This document shows positions 36,208 to 47,043 of a stretch of DNA of 64,000 nt, piece by piece; position 1 is the stretch's first letter; the number at the start of each line of letters is the position of its first letter. The DNA is taken from NCBI GenBank assembly GCA_003024785.1, contig PUQB01000083.1, forward strand, positions 282,527 to 346,526. The letters run 5' to 3'. The position numbers were made by a program, and so were the translations under genes. The notes beneath the pieces are model-generated. The model was not told the DNA's origin. It was given only the letters and a program-made list of their open reading frames with translations, and searched no databases. Origin of the DNA: Selaginella tamariscina (lineage: Eukaryota > Streptophyta > Lycopodiopsida > Selaginellales > Selaginellaceae).

Positions 36208-36397
36208 AGATGTATGCTTGTCATATATATAACTAGTATATGCATATGTTAATGAACTATATATATATATATGAGGGATATATATGAGGATATGAGGGAT
36301 ATATATACGTATGCATGTATAAAATACATGTATATAGACTTTGTACGTTTAATATACATATGTATTGATTAGGTTCACACATTTTGTGCTTGCTTGT
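34775..36397. other. AT-rich spacer between RING genes B and C
   Basis: Apart from a RING relic (35765-35862) there is no gene. There is a (TA)n run at about 35204-35248, flanked by long, partly inverted AT-rich words (aaatgcaatt/ttgcattt near 35262 and 35373), and (GT)n at about 36176-36204. Confidence 0.65.
35765..35862 (-). pseudogene. RING-H2 exon fragment related to gene C
   Basis: On the minus strand it reads KVFTSKGWCRLGSCGHE, then directly CDRTCLLCEDIP. Both halves match gene C most closely (GWYRLGSCGHE; CDRTCLLCEEDIP), with about 30 bases between them deleted. It stands alone in AT-rich sequence. Confidence 0.7.
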
Positions 36398-37309
36398 ATG
36401 GAATGCTCTTCAGATGAGTACTTTCTTGAGGAGGGCGAGATCCCCTCGAATAACTGTGCAACAAACACAGCCAGGAAATCCCCACCCAAGGTATGCAACT
36501 CGTTGCCTATCATATATATATTCATCAGCCCACATTGTTGCAGTGAAAACACCAACAATCACTCGCTGGGCAACTGTCAAGAATCTCGTTAAAATAAGCG
36601 ACATCAGGCGGCTCTTGGGTAGCCCAACGCACGGTCGCGTGGCCGTTGGCAGCTCCCCAAACAAGCCATTCCTCGACTACATATCTCATCGCCACAGAGA
36701 GATCCGCGGCAAGGATGCCAGATGGGATAATAAGCTGGATATACCCTTTGTAAAGCTCTGTTACATTGAGTATTTCTTGCACAGAAGCGTGGACTACTGT
36801 GCTGTGATGCACAGCAGGTCGAGGAACTCGGTCTGTTTCAGGTCGAAATGCATTTCAAGGAGGCCCCGGTCTTTAATTGATAAGCAACTGGATCACGCCT
36901 TGAGTGAACTTAACCTGCTCAAGAACAAGCTTCACAAGACAGAAGCCTGGGCCACACGGGCGGAAAAATCTGCAAATCCAGGTGTGTGTGTGTATATACA
37001 CACATATCAAATGCGTATGTAAGCCCACACACACGCACAGGATGGAGAGCGTGGATTATGTAGCGGAGGATACACGGGGGAAGCCACTCAGAGGAGTTGT
37101 TAAGCAAGATATGAAGAATAAGGAATGTCCAGTCTGTTCTGAGGTGTTTACATCTGAGGGCTGGTATAGACTGGGATCGTGCGGTCATGAGTATCACATA
37201 CAATGCTGCTTTTCATGCATTGTGTGACCGTACGTGTCTCTTATGCGAGGAGGATATTCCGAAGGAGGTGTACATGTCCCTTGGACAGGACAAGAATATG
37301 CCTGCCTGA
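36398..37309 (+). CDS. RING gene C: RING-H2 family member with frame breaks
   Basis: The model has exons 36398-36490 (MECSSDEYFLEEGEIP...), 36544-36981 (middle domain TRWATVKNLV, IPFVKLCYIEYFLH, VDYCAV; coiled coil) and 37041-37309 (RING-H2: ECPVC...GSCGHEYHIQC...TCLLC). Compared with genes A and B it needs three small corrections: one G at the exon 1/2 junction, one A in the A-run at 36964-36968 (the family KICK motif is lost as written), and two bases near 37205-37213 inside the ring. With these the frame runs to the TGA at 37307. As written it would be non-functional. The coiled-coil intron here has a GT donor, not GC. Confidence 0.65.
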
Positions 37310-37468
37310 GAAGAAAGGATGCAAATCTCGTGTATATATATATAGAGAAGATACACACACACTGAAATTACCTACATACATACATATACATATAAAATGT
37401 ATATGTATGTGTGTAGATGGTTGTTTCTCATCTATATGTGTAATGACACACCTACTTAACGTATATGT

Positions 37469-37508
<40 letters not shown>

Positions 37509-37791
37509 CATATATGAATATCTAATAAATAAGTTATATATACATGTTTTTCAAAAAAAAAAAAAAAGAATATGTTCAGCACTGTGCATCTTATTTACCA
37601 CTGTGCATCTTATTTACATGACTTTCTAAGACTTCAACTCGTATGGATAACACGTGTGTTTGTGTGTGTGTGTGTGCATCTAATATATGACTATTGCAAT
37701 GTGAAAAGCATTTACTTAACTAACCAATTATCCCATTGATGGTCCAACTTGAAACAGCATCTAGAAAAAGAGCAGACCTACTCCTTTAGAT

Positions 37792-38023
37792 TCACTTCTT
37801 CTTCTCCTTCTCTTGCGCCTTTGCCGCTGGTTTCTTCTGTCCAGAATGCTACACATGATCAATATACATCAAATCCATCCCTGATCCAAGCTTTTTTGCT
37901 TTTCAGGATTTCTCTCTCAATCGAAACACTTACCAGAAATACCCCAGCTGCGAGAGAAACAGCCAGCACCGCTGTGAATGAAACGGCCGTGCCCGTCAGC
38001 AGATTCCACCTCCTGAAGATCAT
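37792..38023 (-). CDS. Small single-membrane-segment protein, 48 residues
   Basis: The two-exon minus-strand gene has exon 1 38023-37934 (30 codons, phase 0, donor gtaagt) and exon 2 37848-37792 (acceptor tgtgtag) ending in TGA. The protein starts MIFRRWNLLTG, has one hydrophobic segment (about residues 8-30, TAVSFTAVLAVSLAAGVFL) and a short basic tail rich in Lys (QKKPAAKAQEKEKKK). The frame is clean and both splice sites are canonical. I do not recognise a family; a small organelle- or ER-membrane protein is a plausible guess. Two telo-box-like words lie just upstream. Confidence 0.6.
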
Positions 38024-38038
38024 CTTGTCCCCCCAAGA

Positions 38039-38066
38039 ACCCTAATTTCACGACGAACCCTAATTC
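38039..38066 (-). promoter_or_regulatory. Twin telo-box-like motifs upstream of the small membrane protein
   Basis: The plus strand reads aaccctaatt twice (38039 and 38057), which is ttagggtt on the sense strand of the gene, 15-45 bp upstream of its ATG. Telo-boxes at this distance are common in plant housekeeping genes. Confidence 0.45.
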
Positions 38067-38489
38067 TCTGTTTCTTCATATAGTCAATCTCGACCGTCCG
38101 TTTTCGACGGCCCAGATTAAAAATTTCCCGCCCTTTTATATGTTATGTACTGTATGTATACTAAATGTATGTATGTATTTAACGTTCCACCCGATCACAG
38201 ACGTCAACTAAGTTATTGCTTTACCATATAAAAATGTTTCGATTTGTTTTAAAATAAATGAAATATGGAAGTACTTAGTAGTATAGGTGTATAATGTATA
38301 CATCTATAAGGTCGTTTTATATTCTTCCACGCAGGGGACGTACACACACGCACGCATTGAGCAGGTAAGCTGGAATGTCATGAGTCTAAGTACTATATAT
38401 ACAGTGTATGTATGTGTAAGCTGGAATGTCATGAATCTAAGGAGACTATATATCTGTACAAAGGCTAGAGTAATTGTAGTAGAAAGACA

Positions 38490-39203
38490 ATGGCTAATCA
38501 ACAGTGTACACCATTAAGGAGGATGGATATTGTAAAGAAGGAAATAGATAACGAAGCTGTTTCTGTGGATATAATCCATAAGTGGATAAAGCAGGCGTTT
38601 CGCGAGCTTAAGGTGCTGGATTGGCACATTAGGATGGCTCAAGCTCGCCAAATCAAGGCTAAGAAGAGGTGTGTGTGTGTGTGTGCGTGCGTGGGCGTGT
38701 GTGTGTTTTCTTACATGACATAAGAAAAGAACTTAAATTGTAGAAGGTGTAACACTGCGTATGTAATTGTAAATTGTAAGGTGTGTATGTAGTTGCAGTT
38801 ACAGTACTGAGATAATATTGATATTACAGTACGTTTAATGATAATAACATTGTGTTTAACCAGATTTGGAACATTGTGGGGAGAGCCACTTGGGGAAGCA
38901 TTTGATGAGGTTACTAGGGCAAACAGATGTGCAGTGTGTAGAGAAAAGTTTAGATCCAACGGTTGGTATCGATTGGGATCGTGCGGTCATGAATACCACC
39001 TGCAGTGTTTGCTTCTTCATGCGTCTGAGGAGCGTCGGTGTGTTAGATGTGAGACGGAGATTCCATTTGAGTTTTATCTGTCTTTTGATATGGAGAAGAA
39101 TATGCAAAGTTTTAACTGGTTCAGCGTGTTCGTTCTCTCTCACGCACGCACGCACGCACGCATAGGGCTTGGTCTTAAGATGGATATTATTAGGATAGAG
39201 TGA
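38490..39203 (+). CDS. RING gene D: short RING-H2 protein
   Basis: Two exons, 38490-38668 and 38864-39203, give about 172 residues without a break. Exon 1 (MANQQCTPLRRMD...) has no LEEGEIP or CYIEYF domain but ends in a helix like the family coiled coil (RMAQARQIKAKKR), and its phase-2 junction to the ring exon is the same as in genes A and B. Exon 2 encodes RCAVC...GSCGHEYHLQC...RCVRC, a complete RING-H2. The C-terminus runs into a (CGCA)n microsatellite read as His-Ala-Arg repeats, so the family stop has been lost. Likely an E3 ligase lacking the middle domain. Confidence 0.7.
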
Positions 39204-39507
39204 TCTGAGATGTTTGTGTATCTATTTCCATGCACACACTATATGATGCATAATTTATTAAATGTACATACATATGTATATATGTTATATATGTGTGTCT
39301 ATATATATGTGTGAATATAAATTGTACAGCATTGTACGAAATCATTTGTTTAGTTTGTGTATCTCTCTCTCTCTCAAGCACACACACACACACACACACA
39401 CCACACACGCACACGGAATTTGTGTGTGTGTGTGTGTGAGAGAGAGTATGTTAAAGGTTAAAAGCAAAGTGTGAAAAGGGTAAAGGTTTTAGGGCTTTTG
39501 GGCGGAG

Positions 39508-39766
39508 ATGGCGATACAGGGGAGCAAGACGCGATTCTTCGTGGCTGTTCATGTAGGCGCTGGGTATCATGCTCAATCCAACTCCAAGTCTTACTGCAGG
39601 GCGATGCGCAGGGCCTGTCTCGCTGCCGCTGCCATTCTTTCCCAGGTATGCCCCATGAATCCCCATTTACCTCTTGGAATCCCAAAACACGAAAATTTAC
39701 ACATAGAATGGGCTTCATGTATGAAATTCCTGTTAGGAAAATGGTATTGTGAGAACCGCACGAAAA

Positions 39767-39827
<61 letters not shown>

Positions 39828-41458
39828 AGACTCCGATATATATAATGACGTGTTTCTATTCTTTATATACATACTTCAATATATGTGTACATTTTGTTTT
39901 GCTGTATATCTATCCCATACGAAGGAATTGTTGTATACATAAATGTCTTTCAATACATACAAGACGCATTAATATATTTAGAGAGATAGAAGCTTTTCTA
40001 CAATATACACACAGAACAGTTTGTTTAATTGTTGTGTATATTGTAGAAAGCTTCTCTCTCACACACACATAGAGTCATAGACACTAATATTTTAGTACAA
40101 AGTTTCCCTGTGAATTGTGAAGTGCATAATTGAGAAGATAAATTGTTTATAAGCTATTCTTATTCATATATGTGTATGAAGGGTTCTGGAATCAGCATGG
40201 ACGCTGTGGTTGCAGCAATCAAAGTATTAGAGGTTAGAATGCTCATATTAAGACTTTAAAGATATACCTAACATACATAAACAAACATGCATATTTGTGC
40301 AGGATGATGAAATTACAAATGCAGGCCGAGGTTCTAATTTAACTCAAGATGGTGAAGTGGAATGCGATGCGAGCATTATGGAGGATTCTGGTGCTTTTGG
40401 TGCAGTTGGCGCTGCTTCAGGTAACACACACACACACACACACGGAAACGCAAGCGCGCAGTATATAATAATATATAATGTGCTAAACTTTGCAGTTGTT
40501 TGTAGGCGTGTGGAATCCCATTGAAGTTGCAGCTTTACTAGCAAAGGAGAGTGCACAAGGCTCTTCGTCACTAGGCCTTATTCCACCCATGTAAGATCAC
40601 TCAGACACATCACCCACACTCACACACACACGCACACTTACACCAAAACAGCAAATAATGATAACAATACCAAGAAATACATGCTCATGCAGACCGTATT
40701 AATATGTAAGCATATATATGGATATTATTAACAAACTTTCAGTTTTATAGTTGGTGATGGAGTTCGTCAATGGGCCGATGACCATGGCATTTCGACAGCT
40801 CACAAAAGCGTAAGATGTGTGTGTGTTGAATAACCGTGTTTTTTTTTACTATATCTATTCTGCTGGTTGCAGCTTGTTACACAACGATCTCGTGAACAAT
40901 GGTTGAAGTACAAAACTTCATAAAAAATGGTAAGTATGTACAGTATATCGAGTATACACACACACCTACAAAGAAAATGTATTATACAACTTATGCAACA
41001 TAAAGAACTATATAGTTGACCACTTCTTAGCATATAATACATAAGAAGTTATCGTGTTCATGATTTTGTGTGTACACACGTATGCAGCTGTATATGTCTA
41101 CGCGCTTGATATATGTATATTTGCTCGTATGTTATCAGAACAGCAGGATGGTGATCCAAAGAAGCTAGAACAACAAATTCCACAAGCATTGAGTTCAGAA
41201 GAAGAGTTTATACTAGGTATGCTTAAACAAGTATTTCATATCTACTTAGCTTTCTTTTATGCGTGTTTGTCTTCAAGTACCTGACAGTAGTGTTTAATAG
41301 ACACTGTAGGAGCAGTTTGTGTGGATGATAAAGGAAATATTGCAGCAGGGGTCTCAAGTGGTGGAATTGCTATGAAGGTTCGTTCCTTTCACGTGCATTT
41401 ATTGTTATTCCGTGTGTGTATTATGTGTTTCTATTTAACACTTTGTTAACTTTATTAA

Positions 41459-41491
<33 letters not shown>

Positions 41492-42120
41492 AGACAAAAG
41501 GCAGAGTCGGTCTTGCAGCTATGTATGGATGCGGTTGCTGGTCAATGTCAAATGCATCTTCATCGGTGGCATGCACTACGTCTGGCGCTGGAGAGCGACT
41601 CATGAAAGCCCTTTTTGCTCGTGAATGCTGCACTTCTGTCGCCAAGTAATTAATACACATACATATATCATACGAACACTTATATTAACGATCAATCTCA
41701 ATCAATATAATATTCGCATATGTAAAACAACCAACATCATGCATGCCTGCATTGACGACTCATATGTACACGTTATGCAAAGATTAAGTCGTGTAGTTTA
41801 ATAGATAAAGTTATACGCGTTATAGAGTCACTAAACATGTTTTAAGCAGCTCAGAAAGTGCCCGGTTACAGTGTGTTCAGAAATCTTAGCAAAGATTACT
41901 CAGGGGCCGTTTTCTAGTAACAAAGACGCTGGTGTTCTTCTTTTGCAAGCTTCTAAGTCCTTCGTAAGTCCCGCTCCCTGCATGCATGGATGTATGTATT
42001 TAGTGATTCCTTTTTCAGCCAAACCGGGTTGAAGGAATCGAGCTATTGGCTGCTCACACTTCACCGTCTTTTGGAATAGGATATTATGGGAGCTTCATGG
42101 ACCACCCGAAGGTTGGTTAT

Positions 42121-42151
<31 letters not shown>

Positions 42152-42286
42152 CATGTTGATGATGTGTATCATATTATACATTATAATAATGCTTTACTTT
42201 TTTTAAAGCAGTCGTCAATTCTTAGACAAAAGGCTGGTACACAGAACGAAGTCAGGCTACTGGCAACACGGTTTACCTTCTCTTAG
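39508..42286 (+). CDS. Threonine aspartase (taspase-type, asparaginase-2 family)
   Basis: My 12-exon model is 39508-39645, 40182-40232, 40303-40420, 40506-40590, 40743-40809, 40873-40929, 41139-41216, 41301-41377, 41494-41645, 41850-41963, 42019-42111 and 42212-42286. Motifs in order are [28 protein letters not shown], the nucleophile region [12 protein letters not shown] (Thr opens the beta subunit after self-cleavage), [17 protein letters not shown] and FGIGYYGS. The enzyme is an N-terminal-nucleophile hydrolase that cuts itself and then protein substrates after aspartate. Two indels break the frame: a missing A in the run at 40912-40915 (in-frame TAA at 40921) and an extra GT near 41871-41876. 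With both allowed for, all phases agree and the protein is about 367 residues, so I regard this as a real gene. Confidence 0.8.
39988..40055. repeat. Inverted repeat in intron 1 of the threonine aspartase gene
   Basis: Arms 39988-40011 and 40033-40055 are complementary over about 23 bases with one bulged base (agaagctt...ctacaatatacac), with a 21-base loop. It is a small foldback, comparable with those at 34092 and 42899. Confidence 0.7.
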
Positions 42287-43282
42287 GGAGGTATGTATGG
42301 CACACATTTGACACATTTTAAAGTCTTGAAATTTATTAACGAGATAAGTCACTGTTAAGGTGACAAACTATTGTATTTTACTTCATGGAATAATTGAAAA
42401 TATATAAATTATAGTTTCAACAGGCGTGTGTGCGTGCGTGCGTGTGTATACTGTGTCACAAAGTCTGTATACTGCATATACATACATACACAGTAATAGA
42501 TGTATCCACTTGTTTGTGCTTGTGGTGAGACACATATATATAAAAATAATAATAAAGTGAGCATGTAAGGTTTGTGATTGACTTGAATCCAATAAAAGCC
42601 TGTGCGCAGCCAGTTTTAAACGAGCCGAGTACATTTAATGTCCACATGTGATGTGAGGAAACTTAACGACGAATAGCTGCTATTTATATGCGAGGTTTTA
42701 GTAAGTTTAAGTGCTGTTTTAAGGATTACGTGATTTCAGGCAGGACGAAGTTCCAAATACAAAAGAATCTTATTGATTTTGCACCGTAACCCATGAAATC
42801 CTGAATAAATACCATGGCAGCAGGTATGTCACGTATGTGTCGTGTGCGTTATACTGTGTATGTATGTCTATATACATCGTTATGTATACATACAAGCTTA
42901 TAGTTTGTTAACTCTAATGATGTATACATACATACATATGTATACATCATTATGTATGTATATGTATGTATGTGAGAGTTAACAAACTATAGGCGTGTAG
43001 TTAGTAGGTGCGTTTTGTTACGCAAGCCACGAGGTTTCAAGAAAGGACATTTTATATGTGCATTTAATACACGACTGGCTATGTTTTATTACAGAGGGAT
43101 GCCTTTTGTACAGAAAAAAGCGCATCGTCTTCCTCGCTCTTTTGTAGAAGGATGGTGTTCCAGAGTTAAACAAGCTCAAGTAAGTGTAAGTCTATGTGTA
43201 TGTGTATGTTATTGATATACATAGTTGATATCTGAATTATTTTGTTATTCTTCATAAGAGAAGTGAAGGGATGCCATAGTAG
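42287..43282. other. Spacer between threonine aspartase and peroxidase
   Basis: It contains a foldback (42899-42991) and catacata/tatgtatg simple sequence. A stretch at about 43095-43181 is open between an acag acceptor-like and a gtaagtg donor-like site, but I cannot link it to either neighbour. The 300 bp before the peroxidase start show no clear TATA box. Confidence 0.5.
42899..42991. repeat. Foldback repeat between aspartase and peroxidase genes
   Basis: Terminal arms tatagtttgttaactct (42899-42915) and its perfect complement (42975-42991) enclose a second nested inverted repeat, tgatgtatac...gtatacatca. Almost the entire 93 bp can pair. Confidence 0.75.
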
Positions 43283-46095
43283 ATGCTGATAGGGAAGACA
43301 ATGGAGACGAGGATGGTGTTTATATTGATGCTAATGGCCTGGGCAATTGTTGAAGGCAGAACAAGCATAGATCACCATTGTCCAGACCATCACGATGATG
43401 CTGATGAAAGGTGTAATCAAGAGGTAAATTGATAGATAGATAGATAGATAGAGAGAGAAGACTCATATAATCAATTGTTGTGTAGTGTGTATGCATAGTA
43501 TATGTATATGCTTATGTAATTTAATGTACATAGATGCTCCACGATCATCTATTGTATAGTGTAAATACCATGGGGCAGAAAGAATGTGTTGTACTTCATA
43601 TGCATAAATACATGCATATGTGGTACTTGAATAAATGTGGATAAATGCATATAAGTTTGACATATATCACATGTTAGATGTACTTTAGTTATATAGAATT
43701 ATATGCATATAATTTTGATATACATAGCATTGTACACGACAGTAGTATCTTGGTAATTAATATATTTGCACGATATATACAGATAACTAAGTTTTACACA
43801 AATGGAGTTCTGTGGTCGTAGTGGTTATGCACAATCTACATATACGTATTTACAATCAAATGTTTTCCTGTATCTATTTCGTTAACTCAGGGTAACTTTG
43901 ACGATGGATAGGTGGCGGTGATGACTTTGGTGGCGGTAGCGGTGGTAACTTCGGTGGCGGTAGTGGCCTGGGTGGAGGCAGTGGCGGCAACTTTGGTGGA
44001 GGCAGTGGGGGCAACTTTGGTGGAGGCAGTGGCGGCAACTTTGGTGGAGGCAGTGGCGGCAACTTTGGTGGAGGCAGTGGGGGCAACTTTGGTGGAGGTA
44101 GTGGCGGTAGCGGTGGCAACTTTGGGGTGGTAGCGGTGGTAACATTGGTGGAGGCAATGGCGGTAGTTTTGGCGGTGGAAGTGGTGGTAACTTTGGTAAT
44201 GGTGGTGGAAATGGTGGCAGCTTTGGCGGAGGTAGTGGCGGTAGTGGCGGCAACTTTGGCAGTGGAAGTGGTGGCAACTTTGGCGGTGGAAGTGGTGGTA
44301 ACTTTGGTGGGGGCAGCGGCGGTAACTTTGGTGGTAGCAGTGGTAACAATGGCTTTGGTGGTGACGTTTCAGGAAGTGGTAGTGGCAATATGGGACTTAG
44401 GGTGGGATTTTATTCGTCATCTTGTCCCAATGCAGAGAGTATTGTTCGAGCTTCCTTTTCGGGTAACTTTATCACCGATCCTACGGCTCCTGCCGCTCTT
44501 CTCCGTCTTGCTTTCCACGATTGTCAAGTTGGGGTAAGTTGTATATACTCACTGTGTATGCATTGTGTGAGTGTGCGTCCGTGTGTGTGTGAGAGAGAGA
44601 GAAAGAGAGGGAGGGAGTACAGGTTTCAGGAGTGTATATTAAGATCTAGTGTATACAGGGGTGTGATGCGTCAGTATTGCTGGATTCAAAAGGCTCAATA
44701 AGCAGCGAGCTCAAGTCAGACAAGAACTTTGCAATCCGACGGCTAGATTTCATTGACAGGATAAAGACCATGTTGGAAGTTGCTTGTCCAGGTGTGTTTT
44801 AGTTCTGTGTGGGACATATACAAACCTATATATATAGTATTATACAGTGCAGTTATATTATTTTACAGGGTGGTTTCGTGTGCGGATATTATTGTTTTAG
44901 TGGCAAGGGAGTCCATTATATTTACAGGAGGTCCAAATATTCCAGTTTTAACAGGAAGGCGAGATGGCATAACTGCCAGTAATGTTTTAGCGGATAAATT
45001 GTTACCTCCTCCTACTGTTTCTGTTGATAACTTCCTCAATTTGTTCCATTCAAAGGCTTACCACTGAAGAAAGCGTGGCCATCATTGGTACGTGTATTGT
45101 GCATGTATTTATATAAAACTCTAGATATGTTGGTCTACACACCGTGTACAAGCATAAACAACTGCGTGATATGTAACTATGCATGTCTATATGTATGTAT
45201 TTATATATGATCTCTCTCTCTCTCTCTCTTCTCTTACACACACACACACACTGTGTACAAGCATAAACAACTGCGTGATATGTAACTGTGTGTGTGTGTG
45301 TGCTTGTATTTATCATATTGACTCAATATGTACTTACATGTGTGTGTGCGTGTGTAGGAGCACACACTATAGGATATGTAACTGTGTGTGTGTGTGTGCT
45401 TGTATTTATCAATATTGACTCAATATGTACTTACATTGTGTGTGCGTGTGTAGGAGCACACACTATAGGAGTGGGGCATTGTGTGAACATAGTAAACAGG
45501 CTGTACCCAAGCCAGGACAGCAAAATAGGATTGCTGTTTGCAAGCAGGCTAAGGATACAATGCCCAACTGCGGATCCCAGAATGTTCAACAATGCCACCA
45601 TTATCAATAATGACATGACTAACCTCGTCTTCGATAACCAGTATTATAGAGATCTCATGAACGGCCAGGTAATGTGTGTGTATGTGTGTCTCTCTCTCTC
45701 TCTCTTCTACATATATATATATATTATATATATATATATATATATCATAACATGTAAATCTCTGAATGTGTTTATGCTGTTATTTCTTCGTTGGGTTAAG
45801 CCCACAAGAGCATACAGCATATGTAAGTACATGGATGTATGATGTTTATTACATATACACACAAACACACCCCATGTATATAATGCTCCTATAGTGTGAT
45901 GTCATTGCTTTGCAGGGGCTTTTCACCATTGATTCTGAAATTGCACTGGATCCTCGGACGGCTACGATTGTTGCCACGTTTGCTTCGAATCAGCCGCTGT
46001 TTCTCAGTACATTTTCCTCGGCCTTTGTCAAGCTCACTTCGTCGGGTGTTCTTACAGGGCACAATGGGGAGATTGTAAGTATTGTCACAATATAA
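43283..46095 (+). CDS. Class III peroxidase with glycine-rich N-terminal extension
   Basis: Likely exons are 43283-43423 (signal peptide; hydrophobic core VFILMLMAWAIV), 43891-44533, 44659-44791, 44869-45087, 45454-45668 and 45916-46074. Class III signatures are YSSSCPNAESIV, LLRLAFHDC (distal His), GCDASVLLDS, VSCADIIVLVAR and GAHTIGVGHC (proximal heme His). The enzyme oxidises phenolics with hydrogen peroxide in the wall or apoplast. Between signal peptide and peroxidase domain lie about 160 residues of GGGSGGNF-type repeats. Frame problems as written: near 43909, near 44122, at the 44869 acceptor and near 45052. The last exon should end GEIRKNC; the frame as written reads into the intron to TAA at 46095, and an RKNC-coding stretch at 46449-46460 has no clear acceptor. 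Confidence 0.75.
43909..44389 (+). repeat. Glycine-rich coding repeat (GGGSGGNF units)
   Basis: About twenty degenerate copies of a 24-bp unit (ggtggaggcagtggcggcaac plus ttt) encode GGGSGGNF and shorter variants such as GGS and GGNFG. The reading phase changes once, near 44122, where two extra G (or a missing base) occur. The long proline-rich frame on the opposite strand is only its shadow. Confidence 0.85.
45130..45475 (+). repeat. Tandem duplications in peroxidase intron, with duplicated acceptor
   Basis: A block containing gtgtacaagcataaacaactg, gcgtgatatgtaact occurs at about 45147 and 45254. A second unit of about 93 bp (gtgtgcttgtattta through gtgtaggagcacacactatag) occurs at about 45298 and 45391. 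The second unit includes the splice acceptor and first 15 coding bases of the next exon, so two equivalent acceptors (tgtag at 45354-45358 and 45449-45453) exist; only the downstream one leads to GAHTIGVGHC. Confidence 0.8.
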
Positions 46096-47043
46096 CTCAT
46101 AGCTGAGGAATTTCTACTGAATCTTTCTGGTCAAATATTCAAAAATGATACTTTTACATATATATATATTGTCTCATTTCGGGAATCTTTATTGGAATAT
46201 TGTTAGTGAATATGTTTATAATAAGGTAATTAATAATTTAAATGTAAATTAAAAATGTTTAATTATTATATATATATATTGCAAATTAATAAGAAAAGCA
46301 TTGTTGAGTGCGAAGCAATAAAAAGAATAAAACTACAACAAAGGCCCCGTTATCTGCTAGCAAAGAAATTCTGAAATATAAAAATATAAAAAAGAAAATA
46401 CTCCACTCCGGACTTAATCCTGTACCCACATACCAAACCGCACGTTTACGTAAAAACTGCACAAAATTCAGAAAAGAAACCACGCGGTCTGTCGCATTGT
46501 TAGCACGGGTTAGAAACTTAATTAACTACATTAATCTAATAACAAAAACAATCAGATCTATTAACATTAAGTAACCAGTGTCCCGCTCAATGTTTTCATA
46601 TGTTTAACCTGAAGAACAGGTAAGTAGAAGATAAATATATATCATATACGTATAGAAATACCTATATATGTATATAAAACAAACAAATATACACTGGCTC
46701 CCATATAAATAATGTAAAATAAACTTGCTCCTAGTTTCAAAGTGTTTGCTTTCCTGAAATATTAGAAAAAGCAAAATCCATAACATTATGATTAGTATGT
46801 ATCATACTGGGTATATTCCTCTATAAATAGTGGGATATGTAAACTTAAAGTATCTGTATGACGTGGGGGACTGCTCCACCAATTGGTTATCTGAATTAAC
46901 TAATAAACTGACTAAGAAATCGAATCTTAACCAGTCTATCAGTTAATCCACATCATCAATCAGCCAGAGCCACAAAATAAATGCGTTAGAAAGCAGGCAT
47001 TAAACATAAAACTAGTAAGAATAAAAAACAAGATGCACGTACC
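46096..47043. other. Spacer between convergent peroxidase and splicing factor genes
   Basis: AT-rich with a short (TA)n tract near 46160 and 46270. The only item of note is the RKNC-coding stretch near 46449, a possible displaced last codon block of the peroxidase. The two genes run tail to tail across this spacer. Confidence 0.5.

Noticed and set aside
43015..43215. Possible exon with acag acceptor and gtaagtg donor before the peroxidase
   Set aside because: No frame links it to the signal-peptide exon or to the upstream gene and the peptide is unrecognised, so it is mentioned only in the spacer entry.
43874..44388. Long proline/leucine-rich frame on the minus strand
   Set aside because: It is the antisense of the glycine-rich peroxidase repeats; the sense strand continues into a recognisable peroxidase domain and the antisense does not resemble any protein.
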